From Dysidea avara (Eukaryota; Porifera; Demospongiae; Dictyoceratida; Dysideidae): a stretch of DNA of 64,000 nucleotides. The notes beneath the pieces are model-generated. The model did no database searches, was not told where the DNA came from, and saw nothing but the letters and a program-made list of their open reading frames with translations. Where the stretch lies: the NCBI RefSeq assembly GCF_963678975.1, contig NC_089273.1:23206356-23270355 (forward strand), read 5' to 3'. The position numbers were made by a program, and so were the translations under genes. Shown piece by piece: positions 34,347 to 46,600 of this stretch (its first letter is position 1; every line of letters starts with the position of its first letter).

Positions 34347-37300
34347 CTTGCAAACAGTATCCCATAAAAGTGGGGGACCATGGCCCCCCTCCACCACCTA
34401 TGCTTGCAATCAGCATTGGAATCTTTGTGAATGCAACTATCCTGGCCTGTACATCAGTAGGGACCTTAGCTACCACTTTTACCTTTGTTCTGGTGCCCCT
34501 GATGTATCATCAACATACAGTAGCTGTAAGATAAAGCTAGTTAATTCCCTTCTATATAGGCACAGCTAGGGTGGGATTTACTCCTACTGACTATCACAGT
34601 TCCTCTCGCATTCTTTGCCACACCATAACTGCTGTCAAACCATATGGTCAAACCACCACACAAATGATTTTAGCCAGCAGCACACAAACAATTCTTGACA
34701 GCTTATAATAATACTATTATTAAACTACACGTACTGCATTGTGACAATTCAAAGATCATGTGGTCTATTTAGGGGAAGTCTCTTGGAAAGTCCCTGTAGC
34801 ACCTCAAGCGGAAACACATGATGCGCTGTTTAAAATTGAATGTTTAATCACGTCGAGACAGAGAAGTAAAGCCGTAGTACTAATAAGAAGCATTTTTTGG
34901 CATTGAACTGGATTTCAGTGGTGAGGCGTACTTTAGACTAATTGTAACATGACGCACACCGCTTGAAGGATAAGAGAACGGAATGAGGAATGAAGAAAGA
35001 TAAAGTTGGCGTGTAAAGTGTCACATTGCCACACACTGAGTAACTGCATTTATGTGATAGGTTTTTTTAGAGGTGTGCAGTGCAAATTCACTGAAAAGTT
35101 CTAAGTAGCAGCAAAATCCTCATGGCGGGATTGTCGACAAGGAAACTTGTACCACTTGCCACTTACATCGTCAGAAGTCTGGGAACTTTGGCTGCAGGCG
35201 GAAGAAGTAGGCAAATGTAACATGTGTAATGTTTGTATGTACTCATTTACACTGCATACTGGTCTAACCTAAATTAATGTATAGTGAAACCTGTCTAATC
35301 AGGTCTCCATGTAGTCACCTGTTAAAACCAACCAACTTGTAAATCCCAAAAAGCATCATTAATTTTGTGCAAAAAGTGACAGATTTCAGGTGTAATGTAT
35401 CCAATGCCCACCTGTTGGTTTTTACAGGTAAACTGGTTCTGGTCATAGCATGCAGTTCACCACTAGCAGTAGCAGTTAAAATACTTAGATGTGGTCATGG
35501 TACATACATAACTTGGAACCAGGCAGAAACTGAGTCAAGAATTGCAGGTCAGTTTACATAAAGAGGAATTGTAGTATCTTGTGTGTTCTTTTTATAGTTC
35601 TAAAATCAACAGTACATAGACTGTAGTGGCATCAAGGGTGTTATGAATTTCCAGGTCAGTCTACACACTAAGGAATGCAGTCATTTATTATCTCAGGTGT
35701 TTTCTGAATTTCCAGGATCACCCACTAGCAGTAATAGTAGTAGTTAAATGTGGTCATGGTGCGTACATAACTTGGGAACTAAGATCAAAAATTCAGGTCA
35801 GTTTACATACAAAGGAATTTTATTAGTGTTCCTTTTGTAGCTCTCAATTGTCAAGTGTACGTGGACTGTAGTGACATCAAGGATGTTGTGGGTTTCCAGT
35901 TGAGTCTGCTTAATTATCTGGACTTCTATTACCCAGAATGAAGTTTGGTTTAAATGAAACACAAGGAGAGAGCTTAAAAGTTGCTGTTTACCTATTTGGT
36001 GGCTTGTTTTCCTATTTTGTGGCTTGTTTTCCTATTTGGTGGCTTGTTTGTTCTACTAATAATAGCTAACACTTTGTTGCTAGGTAACAATGCATATTTA
36101 CAGCCTAGGGGAGTGACCATGAGTGCTCTGTAGTGAATTCCTCCTCTGTCCACTAAACTACACCACTGATAGCAATCACATTACTTGTATGTAGTAGCAT
36201 GCATTTCTTAATTACAGATATTTCTGAGATATGGATAGTAGTATGTACCAGACTTCCTGGATAAGAGAGGTTCTACTATACCCAGATTTTAGGTGCATTG
36301 TATTTAATGTCCGCTTGTCAATTTTACAGGCTATCTGGTCATAGCGGTTTACCCACTAGTAGTTCATGTTATGTAACTTGGAACCTGGCAGGAGCTAAGA
36401 TCAGAGTGTTGAGAATTTCAGTTAACAGCAGAGTTGTGTGTTCTCTTCTGTGCTTCAGGGTATGTAACTCTAGTGATACCAGGTCAGTCTATGTACTAAG
36501 GGATATTGTATTATCTCATGTTTCCTGAATTTCCAGGAAAAGGCATACTGTTATGATGGGACCAAACTAATGCCCAGGTCAGTTAAAATGTTGTGTATTT
36601 TCATAGTATCCAGATTTTAGGGAATGCCCACCTAACAGTTTTTACAGACCATCTGGTTTACATGTTAGCAATCAGATATGGTCATGGTGTGTAATTTGGG
36701 AACAGACAGCAACTGAGATCAGGTGAATTTCTGGATTGTTGACAACATGTATGGATTGACCAAGTACCAAATAGCCATGGCTCTCTCATCATTTGCCACT
36801 TACATCATCATCATCATCACTTTTGGTGTTAACTATTTGATGTGATGTTATTAACTTTTTGTTACATGCTGTAATACCATTGTTATATATGTTTAGCTAC
36901 TGTAAGGCAAAAATTTCATGGATTTCGCAGCCATCTTATCTGCAATTAGAATTGCTTCATTTTCTGTTTGTAGCTGTCACGGCAGTTTCACATGTCCATA
37001 GCAGTTTCACACTTCCGCAAAGCACTAATTAAGGTGGAACTTGTGTTGTGGCTTTCATTATGTATATACTGTACAGCAACACTTTTTTGTCTGAAATGTG
37101 GTTTGTGACTGTACATGAGGTTTGGTCATTCCACACAACTTGCAAAATTAGTAATTCTTGTATGGTGCATGGCACTAAATGGAGTCTAACTTATGACTTA
37201 CACCTTCCCTAGTGTCTGTACATTCTCTACGCTTTCACACCTTGTTTATAAGACACCTGCCGATTATAAACGCTCGCAAGAGGCGTGGCACTGAATGGAG

Positions 37301-37870
37301 TCAAAGATTTCTGCTTAAAACGCCTTCCTAAAGTAACTAACGGCTCGGCATGCTTTCACAACTTATTTGTCAGACATTAGGGCTTGTGTTCACATCATGT
37401 CTTTAAAAGTTATTGTAGGAATTAGAGGTTTGAACAGAGAAAATACGCGTAGAGGCGATCCAGTACTAGATAATGTTAGTACCAGATGGATTGTAGAAAC
37501 ACGAGTGTATTGAGTGGTAGAATGTGACGATAGCTGAAATACATGGTGAGAAATTGAGTGAATTATATCTAAATATGTTTGTTAGAGGTTGCGCCAAGAA
37601 AGCAATGACACCAAGTTTTTTTAAAATCACAAAACACAGTATAAACCTATAGAGAAAGATTGTGCAATGCAGGGCTAATATTGCAAAACCATCCATACAC
37701 GTAAATAACTCACAGTAGTGGCCGTGTGTTTTAATGGTGGCGTGCACTTTGTAGTTTCTTGGCCGTGCAATTCACTACCGTGAGTCTTGATCTATGGTCT
37801 ACGCAATGCACTTGGGTTGAAATTGAAACATGATTCTCCGCGTGATTTCGATGTGCAAAAGAACTGAACC

Positions 37871-38463
37871 ATGCACTCCATTCGCTTCAAAATGCAGAGG
37901 GAACCTGAGACTTCGGCAAGCAGTTGCGATGGGGAGGATTCACAAGTGGCCATAAGTGATTGTCGGGAGGATTCTGGGCAAATACAAGTTGACACCAGTG
38001 GGGACAATTGCAGACCGCAGTCTGCTTCATCGATTGAACAATGAAGAAACATAGATGTTATAAATGATGTTATGCAGAAAGGACAAAAATTGCATCCTGA
38101 TCTCTGTTTTGTTAAAAGAATGGCAATGAATGTGAATTGTTGGAAGTAACACAATCATTTTCCTTGCAGCTTACACCAGCTAATTACGTTTTTATTGCAA
38201 GAGTTCTGTTTTATCCATCAAACGTGGAATCAATTCTTACTTACGATATCCAAATTCTATTTACGATTATACAAAGTGGAGAGGTTAATGATTCACAGCA
38301 GATAATTGAAGTTTGTTCTATGATTACTAGAAAGAGCGAGTTCAAGTTTTGTCTTGGTCGGAATGAAAAGCGGTATTATGATGATTATCACACTCCAATA
38401 GGGTATCATCTCAAAAATGTTCGGATTTGGGATAAACCCTTAAAAAGATTGATTCTTGTAATT
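37871..38463 (+). pseudogene. Decayed multi-exon gene, 5' part
   Basis: An ATG at 37871 opens 57 acidic/serine-rich codons to TGA (38042-38044). The same frame then continues to 38148 (DVINDVMQKGQKLHPDLCF). After an acceptor-like TTTTCCTTGCAG (near 38168) an open region codes LTPANYVFIARVLFYPSNV and, further on, KSEFKFCLGRNEK and YHTPIGYHLKNV, ending where the TIR element at 38464 is inserted. I do not recognise a domain in this part. With the 39110-41075 part it looks like a transposase-type gene of an old mobile element. A link to a P-element/THAP9-like family is only a suspicion. Confidence 0.5.
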
Positions 38464-39093
38464 TGTGACCTGATCTTGGAAACCTACCTTTTTGGCACAT
38501 TGGTCAATTTTCTGTTTTATAGCTTAAATCAAGCACCGGGTGCTCATCTATCTTGTGTTAAAATTTCTGTTAAAATTTCAGCTTAATATCTTTAAGCATT
38601 CCTGAGATACTGCCAATTTTCTGTCCTGTACATTAACTAACTTTTATGGTAATGTATTGAGTTCTGTGAGTGATTAAGGGTGACAAATGGTGACAAATCA
38701 CTTTGTTTACCAATAATTCCATTCTTACCATCTAAAATACTTTAAAAGACATTTCTGATAGTTTAATGAAGTCTTTTGGTACTTCTCTGTAATTAAATGG
38801 CATGTATCATTGTCTAAGACTAAGTTTTAGCCATTCCAGCACCTGAACAAATCACCCAATTTGTAAGTTAATTGCTATCCCACTCATGTGAATTTACTAC
38901 ATGATCTGATATAATCATCCATATCTCCTAGGAAACAGAAACTATGGGTGTGAAACTTCACAGCAAGAAGGTTAAATAGTTGCTTTATCCAAATGTGCAA
39001 AAAAAAATTTTTTTAATTTGTTGCAATTTTCATTTGAGTTTTCCCAAAAAGTTTGCTTGTGCCAAAAGGTAGGTTTTCCAAGATCCGGTCACA
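38464..39093. mobile_element. TA/TT-flanked TIR element (TGTGACC family, copy 4)
   Basis: The ends are TGTGACC(T/G)GATCTTGG(A)AA with CCTACCTTTTGGCAC, inverted at 39058-39093. The flanking dinucleotide is TT on both sides. It shares its interior with 1080-1691 and 12768-13125. It splits the decayed gene: coding-like sequence stops at its left edge and resumes after its right edge. Confidence 0.78.
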
Positions 39094-39109
39094 TTTTGTT
39101 GCTGTTGTA

Positions 39110-41075
39110 AAGAGTGCATCTCAAGAAGAAAAGGTTGCACTTGTGGTGATATTTAAACTTTGTAAATGTGATTTGGACCATCAAAAATGTTGATCAGATG
39201 TAAGCCCATCAAAGAAAGCCAAAAGGCTTCTACCATCTTCACAATTTCCATTAATACATCTTTCACCACAAAAAAAAGTGCTGCAAAAAGAAAAAAGCGA
39301 CACAATTGGAGAGATCATCTAACATAGCCAAGTTGACAAAGTTGGATGTCATCTTAGAGGATGATCATTCAGATGAACTTGGAGGTAATGAGGACAATTG
39401 AAGAAAATGTGCATGAAGAATTAGATGCTGTTTTTAGAGAGGCAAGTGACAGTTTCGTGTCTGTGGGTAAGACTGTGCGTGATGTATGGGAGGATGATAA
39501 GCAAAACTATAAAGCAGATTTTCAGAGATCAGCTGTGCAATGGTAAGTTTCTACAATAGATGTGTCTCTGTATACTACTTTCTTGATTTTAGATGGTGAT
39601 AGCTGAGGAAACTGCTGGAGTTCAGTTACCATCAGATTAGGTAACTTATGCAAAACTTTGTGTTGTTCATCTTATAAATTCCTCCTTGTGTGTAGCATTG
39701 GCAGTGTATGTTCGAAGCCCTGCTGCATATGAAGAATTAAAAAGCTTCAACATAATGCGATTGCCATGGTGATTGACCCTGCAATCCTAGACATGTCCTT
39801 TTTTGCATGAAGCAGGTTCATCTGCTGAATCAATATCCAAGCAAGTTGAAAAATATAAATCTTTCCAAAAACAGTGCTTTACAGAAGGAATTGCAATGCC
39901 AAAGGCAGATGGTTCATTGATATTTTATGAAGTTAAAGTCATTTCTTCTTTAATGTGGAACTCAAGAAGTCACCATATCATTGGGCTTGCCATGACTTCA
40001 ACTGACCAGGCTAGCTTGCATGACATCTTCCAGCTTGTTTAGACAGGCAATCAGACAAAGCAGACAAACTATGCTACAATTTTTGTGGAGAGATCTCACA
40101 TAGTCATTTGACATTGTTGGACCATACTATACAAGTGATAATCCAATGATTGCCAAGTTTATCTTGTCTTGTGTGCTAGAAACTGTGAAAATTTTTCAGG
40201 TATTGCATTCTGTTTTAATGATACTTCATTTACTGTTTTCAATCTGCAGCTTAATGGTTTGAAAACTAGTTTATTGATATGCGATGGTGGAGCTCTAAAC
40301 TTGGCTGCATTAAAATCAACACATGGAGTGTTAGAGCATATGGAATCAATCCACAATTGTCTCAAGCAGACCAGTGTTTAATCAAACCATGGTTTATTAA
40401 CCCCTTCAGTCTACCCCACCGTATATTTTGGTTAATTTCTCCTAGTCACCAGGTATATAATTGTTACAAATCAGCAACTACAGTGCAGTATCTGTTTATG
40501 TGTGGTACCATTATTTATTTGCTCACAAGGTATGTATTTTACAGCTGAAAAAACATGATCAATGTACTGTTTGCATCAACGGAAGGGGGGGAGTAGGAAT
40601 TTTCAAAAAGCTGATGGAATATCATTTGGTTGGAAAGTGATTGTTGATCTATATACTAGGGAGTGCCACAGACGGAACAGTGGGCAAGCCATAATGGTTC
40701 CCAAGCTATGTGAAATGCATATTTTGAGAGACTCATGGATGAAATTGAAGGTTGCCCCTGCCAAGATCATGCAAGTATGTTCATCTATCCAATTATTTTA
40801 GTTATGTGTTCACTTTTGTAGCAAGGAATGCTGTTGATTGAGTTGTACATATATATATATATATGCTTCAAGTGACCCCATTCCTAGTGATGCAGCAAAT
40901 GTGCGGTGCATGTTGGAGTATCTGGAAGCCTGTAGCCAGCTCTTTGAAAAAGTGTTTTTGAGTCAAAAAAACTGTGTGATTTGCAGTGTGATGTCTTGAA
41001 GTCCATCCAAAAAGGATACTCTTACTTTGAGAAATGGAGGAATGGACTGTATGGTTAATTTGCAAAAGTAACAGG
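39110..41075 (+). pseudogene. Decayed transposase-like gene, central and 3' parts
   Basis: Coding-like blocks separated by stops and intron-like gaps. 39361-39542: acidic, with a donor GTAAGT at 39543 and an acceptor TTTTAG at 39592. 39803-40042: KADGSLIFYEVKVISSLMWN, then IGLAMTSTDQASLHD. 40240-40380: SLLICDGGALNLAALKSTHG. 40380-40450: KPWFINPF...IFWLISPSHQ. 40590-40780: GISFGWKVIVDLY, MVPKLCEMHILRDSWMKLKV. 40890-41050: LEYLEACSQLFEKVFLS. The order (an acidic strand, a CDGG box, an 'FINPF..IFWL.SPSHQ' box) resembles an RNase-H-fold transposase, possibly P-element/THAP9-like; that is inference. Many stops and frame changes show it is dead. Confidence 0.6.
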
Positions 41076-41366
41076 GAAGCTTGGTATGTGAGTTTGCTAA
41101 ATTTTCTATAGGTACCCAGGATAATAGATTTATTAGCTGGCAGAGTAAGTCATGTCGAGCTCATAATATTCATATATGAACTCTTGGTCATAGCTTGCAT
41201 AGAAAATATAGTCATCCTCCAAACATTCCAACCATGCAATTTAGAGCAATAATCTTCAGTACCTCTTGAACAAGAGTTGATTATGAACTCTTGTCTTTAA
41301 TCATGTTGAACTTCCACAGCATGCATGACTTTGAGGAACATAAATTCAACGAGTTAGCAGGGTAAT

Positions 41367-41589
41367 TGTCGATAATTAACTCACAGACTGAACTCTTATG
41401 TTAGCTAGTTCTTTGGCTGTAATAGGTTTAGGCATATTTTCGTTCTTGTAGTTGTATTATGTTGTATTGTGGGTTTGGGGCACTTGGGCCACGTGAGAAT
41501 TAAGATTGTTACACGTGTTGTGTAGTCTGTCGGCTCCTCCGTCTCCCATCTACCGAGTAACGTGAAACGCTCCGCCTCGCTTCCCTACA
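41367..41589 (+). repeat. 5' LTR of the BEL/Pao element
   Basis: TG...CA ends, 223 bp. Differs from the 3' LTR at two adjacent bases near 41418 and one near 41498. I do not see a clear TATA box; the signals for transcription and polyadenylation are not obvious. Confidence 0.95.
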
Positions 41590-41610
41590 TGGTGCTGTGA
41601 CCAGGATTCG
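41590..41610 (+). promoter_or_regulatory. Primer binding site
   Basis: TGGTGCTGTGACCAGGATTC lies directly after the LTR. Its complement ends in CACAGCACCA and includes a T-loop-like CGAATCC, so the match reaches from the CCA end into the T arm of a tRNA. The acceptor sequence it implies (5' GCTGTGA) looks like tRNA-Ser. The tRNA identity is inferred. Confidence 0.75.
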
Positions 41611-41766
41611 CTTGTGAAGCGACCCGAAATTCTTAACCCGTTGTGAAAACGTCGTGGTACCGTGGCAACCCCCCCTTTAACGATACCCAAGAAGGCAAGC
41701 ATTTCACCCCAGTAAACACTTGTTTGCGTGTTTTATCATAGAAGTTCGAGACAACTGTGACAGGAG

Positions 41767-43644
41767 ATGGAAGAGATTCAACATGTGAAGGGCTCACGTG
41801 CTGCGTACCGCTCCCATGTGACTCGAACTATTAAGAAAGCAAAGGAAATTTTAGTGACAGAAGGTGATCTAGCAGACTCTCAAGTTGCCAAGTTGACCAG
41901 CATAATGGAACAGTTAACACAAAAGAGTGGTGTTTTAAAGCAGCTCAATGCACAAGTGCTGGAAGCAATACAATCACCAGATGATCTAGAAGCAGAAATT
42001 TTAGAAGCTGAAGAAATCCAAGACACTATCCATGAATATGTAACTGTGATCAAACGTCGTATAGAACCGAGGCGTACAACTATAGAGGCATCCCACTCCC
42101 TTAGTGCTACAGCTCCAGCATTTGTTCCCACACTCTCACCAGTGACACCTGCAGCAAGAGAGCCTGTAAGTCAGCTTCCAAAACTGACGTTACCAGTTTT
42201 TTCAGGAGACCCCCTAAAGTGGCAGCCATTCCGTGATTCATTTGACTCAGCTGTACACAACTGCCCTACCCTCAGCAAGGTACAGAAATTTAATTACTTA
42301 AGAGCTCAACTGCAAGGGGATGCAGCCAGAGCCATTGCTGGCCTGCCATTAACAGAGGACAACTATGACCAGGCAATTGAACTATTAACCACTAGGTATG
42401 GTCAGTCACACAAGATCATAGAGGCACACTTACAAGCCCTATGGGAGATCAGCACCCCTACTAACACCCTGTCAAGTCTGCAGTTGTATTATGATACCAT
42501 TGAATCTCACATAAGAGGATTGGCAGCACTAGGAAAGAGTGAGGATACATTCAGCACAATGCTTGTCCCTGTCATGCTTGGAAAGCTACCCATTGATATA
42601 CGTAGAAATCTCGCTCGTGAGCATGGCAACAAGGAGTGGACATTGTCAGAGGTCAAGGAAGCTATCCTCAAAGAGATATCGGTGTTGGAATGTACTTGGT
42701 CATCTCCAAAGGGGTTCGGATCTCAGCCATCCATGACTACTACCTTACACACTGGTGCGGGTGGACGTAACTTATCACCCCAAGCTCAAGGTATGAATAA
42801 AAGTACATGTGTGTTTTGTAAGGGGCCTCACTTTTCTGCACGTTGTGAGACTGTAAAGGATCCACAGAAGCGACTAGATATGGTGAAGAAGGGGAAACAT
42901 TGTTTTAATTGTTTGGGCCACCATAGGGTATCACAATGCCCCTCCAAATTGTGTTGTAAGGCTTGCCGTCAGAAGCATCACACCAGCCTCTGCGGAGCTG
43001 AATTCGGTACTAAACAACCTGAGACAGCCCCCATACCACCAGTTACAGCTCAGACTGTCACAACCCAGAATACAATTATTGATACCCCAGAATCAACGGT
43101 AACAAATCCTACAACAGTCACTGCAGCTATTGTTCCACCTAAATCAGTAGCCATGCCAACCACTACTTCTCTTTGTTTGTTAAAAACAGCAATCGCCCAA
43201 GTTAATGTTGGTGGAATACATGCTGAAGCCAATATCCTCTTTGATGAAGGGGCTCAACGATCATTTATGACTAAGAAGTTAGCGAAAGCTCTAAAAATCT
43301 CACCTCATGACACTGAACATGTCAATATATCGGCCTTTGGAGCTGAGCTATCCTCCACTTTGCAACTGGGCGTCGCAACAATCAATGTTATAACACTGAC
43401 CAATGAACAGGTACCTATGTCAGTGTTGGTGGTACCAGTAATTGCAGCTCCCTTACACAATACCTACCACCACCACCTGAGGCACATGAAACACTTACAA
43501 GGGCTCAGATTGGCTAACCCAGTTACAAGGAACAATACCTTTGACATCACGCTGTTAATTGGGGCTGACTATTATTGGCAGTTTGTAGGTGATCACATAG
43601 TCCGTGGTGATGGACCTACGGCAATGCAATCCAAACTCGGCTAA
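41767..43644 (+). CDS. Gag with zinc knuckles and retropepsin
   Basis: 625 codons. The N-terminal 110 residues are helical/coiled-coil-like. Residues about 137-280 are the Gag region of BEL/Pao (LPKLTLPVFSGDPLKWQPF, then FNYLRAQLQGDAARAI). Residues about 348-411 hold cysteine/histidine knuckles (CVFCKGPHFSARC, CFNCLGHHRVSQC, and a third set). The retropepsin domain follows, with the active site near residue 491 reading FDEGAQRSF, so the usual D-S/T-G triad is D-E-G; whether this is normal for this clade or inactivating cannot be told here. The frame ends at TAA (43642-43644) only 21 bases before, and in the same frame as, the pol frame. This single stop separates gag-protease from pol, either as a nonsense change or as a read-through point. 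Confidence 0.92.
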   Translation: MEEIQHVKGSRAAYRSHVTRTIKKAKEILVTEGDLADSQVAKLTSIMEQLTQKSGVLKQLNAQVLEAIQSPDDLEAEILEAEEIQDTIHEYVTVIKRRIEPRRTTIEASHSLSATAPAFVPTLSPVTPAAREPVSQLPKLTLPVFSGDPLKWQPFRDSFDSAVHNCPTLSKVQKFNYLRAQLQGDAARAIAGLPLTEDNYDQAIELLTTRYGQSHKIIEAHLQALWEISTPTNTLSSLQLYYDTIESHIRGLAALGKSEDTFSTMLVPVMLGKLPIDIRRNLAREHGNKEWTLSEVKEAILKEISVLECTWSSPKGFGSQPSMTTTLHTGAGGRNLSPQAQGMNKSTCVFCKGPHFSARCETVKDPQKRLDMVKKGKHCFNCLGHHRVSQCPSKLCCKACRQKHHTSLCGAEFGTKQPETAPIPPVTAQTVTTQNTIIDTPESTVTNPTTVTAAIVPPKSVAMPTTTSLCLLKTAIAQVNVGGIHAEANILFDEGAQRSFMTKKLAKALKISPHDTEHVNISAFGAELSSTLQLGVATINVITLTNEQVPMSVLVVPVIAAPLHNTYHHHLRHMKHLQGLRLANPVTRNNTFDITLLIGADYYWQFVGDHIVRGDGPTAMQSKLG

Positions 43645-43665
43645 CTCCTATCTGGACCACTTACA

Positions 43666-46600
43666 ATGTCCATTGCCTCACATGTTCAGACTAACGTATT
43701 CCATGTTGGATTACAACCAGTAGAAGGCAGCACATGCTCAGAAATTTGGAGTATTGAGTCAACTGATGCTACTCAGCAGCAAGGAGCAGACACAGAATTT
43801 CTCAATCAATATCAACAATCTTGCATTAGACGTGAAAATGATGGTGCCTACTGTGTTAAGTTTCCATGGAAACAAGAGCACCCACCCCTTCCAACTAATT
43901 ACATGATTTGTAAGAGCATCACACGTTCATTAGCGCATAGACTCGGTCAGAACCCAGAACTGTTACACCATTACGGAAAGATCATCTCAGACCAAGAACA
44001 GAAAGGCTTCATTGAGCGAGTAGCAGAACCAGACACTGCAGCCACAAACAATGTGCACTATATACCACGCCACCCGGTAAAGAAGGCTTCGTCAACAACA
44101 CCAGTTAGGATTGTCTACAACTGTAGCTGTCGCCAATCAACGCATCCCAGTTTGAATGATTGTCTGATGACGGGGCCTTCCTTTCTAGCTGACTTATGTG
44201 GCATTCTCCTGCGCTTCCGCTCATACAGATTTGCAATCTCTACTGACCTAGAAAAAGCCTTCTTACATGTTCGACTTGATGAGGGGGACCAAGACTGTAC
44301 ACGTTTTTTGTGGCTATCTATACCATCCGATCCAGACAGTAAGCTTGTAACTTATCGATTCAAAACTGTCTTGTTTGGCTCCACCAGCTCACCTTTCATG
44401 CTAAATGCTACATTGCAATGTCATCTCAACACCTTTAATACACCAATAGCACATGATATGAAGAGAAACCTTTACGTGGATAACATCATCTCAGGGTGTG
44501 ATACTGAAGAACAAGTTATTCATTACTACAAGGAAGCCAGAGCAATAATGAACCAAGCAAAGTTCAATCTACGCTCTTGGGCTTCCAACAGTCATCAACT
44601 ACAGTCTTTGGCTCGATCAGAAGGCACGGCTGACAAGGATCCAGCTGTGAGCCTACTGGGTTTACTTTGGTCCACACCTACTGACACTATTACCTTTCCA
44701 CCAAAACAGTTCTTAATTTCAACAGAAGAGCACTCAGTAACCAAGAGAATTGTCTTACAAATGGTATCAAAGATCTACGATCCACTCGGGTACTTATCAC
44801 CAATTACCATTCGAGCTAGAATCCTCATACAGGAACTGTGGCAATCTGGTGTGGACTGGGATGAACCTATACACCAGAATCATCATAAGACCTGGATTCA
44901 GATAGCTACAGATCTACAAGAAACCTCCAACTTGACTGTCCAAAGGTGCTATTTCATCCAGACTAGTAATGAACCAGCAGAGCTACACGTATTTTCTGAT
45001 GCTAGCATGAAAGCATACGGAGCCGTAGCCTTCCTTAGAACTGGAAATCAAACCAGCTTTGTTCTTGCAAGATCGCGTGTCGTACCACTCAAGGGTCACA
45101 CACTCCCCAGACTAGAACTCATGGGTGCTGTCGTTGCCTCTCGACTTGCTCATTTCATTGTTTCAGCTCTTCAGTACACATCACTTCAGACTACCTCAGT
45201 CACACTGTGGAGCGACAGTCAGATTGTCCTTCATTGGTTGCACAGCTCAAAACGCCTCAAGCAGTTCATATCCAATAGAGTGCAAGAGATTAATGACACA
45301 TTTCCTGACATACCTTGGCGTTACTGCCCCACTGATCACAATCCAGCAGATCTATTGACCAGAGGCCTAACAACTGGCCAACTTGCCTCGTCACGGTTAT
45401 GGCAACATGGTCCACAGTGGCTTACCAATAAGACGCAACAACCTGTATGGAACCACAGTGAGATACTACATTTACAAGTGGAAGAAGGTACTGTAGAAGA
45501 TCTCTTTGAAGATAACCCACTCACCATGGCGACACAAGGCATTCACAATATCATTCAGATATCGAACTACAGCACACTGCACCGACTTCTACGTGTATCA
45601 GGCTATGTACTTCGTTTTATACACAACACCAAACAAGGCACTTCCAGAAAGACAGGACCATTATCTACAAATGAGATCAACAGATCCCTTTCCTTGTGGA
45701 TTCACAGTTGTCAACAAACATCATTTTCTAAGGAAATACACAGTCTTCAATCTCAAACTAAGAAGAAACGATTACCTCTTGTAAGACAATTGCGTTTATT
45801 TTTGGACACTTTAGGCTACATACGCTGCGGAGGAAGGATCCACAATGCTCCAGTAGAGGAAGACACAAAATTCCCCTTCCTGTTACCCAGGAAGCACCAC
45901 TTGACCAAGTTGATAGTATTCTCTGTTCATATTCAGCAGTTGCATGCAGGTGTTAACAGTACAGTAACCACCTTGAGACAGCGATACTGGATCCCCTCAG
46001 CCCGACAACTAGTCAGAGGATTATTACACAAGTGTGTACCATGTCGCAAGACCATTGGCAAGCCCTATCCCATCCCTGAATCACCACCACTTCCTCATGC
46101 TAGAACCAAAGATGGAAAACCATTCGAAGTAACTGGAGTGGATTTCACGGGAGCCCTCTATGTAAGAGAACATGGTACCGAGATTAAAGCCTACATATGT
46201 TTGTTTACATGTGGGTTGTCCAGAGCAGTTCATCTGGAGGTAGTAAAAGACCTCAGTGTGGACACATTCCTACAAGCCTTCCGTAGATTTGTAGCACGGA
46301 AGTCATTGCCACAACTCCTACTATCAGACAATGCATCAACGTACGTGTCTGCTGCCAAGGAACTGGAACAGCTCTTTACCTCAAACCAGCTAGAGGAATC
46401 TCTGAGTGTCAGTGGAGTACAGTGGAAGTTTATACCGAAAAGAGCCCCGTGGTACGGTGGCTTCTGGGAGCGCCTCATCGGTATGACTAAGAATGTAATG
46501 AAGAAGGTGCTTGGAAGGTCGTTCATTTCATTTGAAGCTCTTCAGACATTAGCTGTTGAAATTGAAGCAGTCTTAAATGACCGCCCTTTAACTTACTTGT

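Larger units (their letters stand above)
31943..37790 (+). mobile_element. Helitron-like element H1, copy 3 (longest)
   Basis: Collinear with copy 2: hairpin 31943-32765, TATCACTCATTTTGTCAG, motif region 32970-33290, CAGGATTGGAG block at 33630, CTATTTAGGGG at 34765, repeat blocks at 35400, 36310 and 36625, then a 620-bp 3' part (37170-37790) that is the inverse of 1697-2330. The 3' hairpin is followed by CTTGA and a T. The 5' terminus reads TTAACCCC instead of TCCACCCC, so it has mutated or the exact start is off by a few bases. No helicase frame. It directly precedes the decayed gene at 37871. Confidence 0.78.

Noticed and set aside
38137..38586. 149-codon frame as one intact exon
   Set aside because: Its last part reads into the inserted TIR element at 38464, so the true coding stretch ends there.
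41845..41870. Short A-rich and TA-rich runs as promoter elements of the BEL/Pao element
   Set aside because: No position relative to a defined start site can be shown from the sequence.
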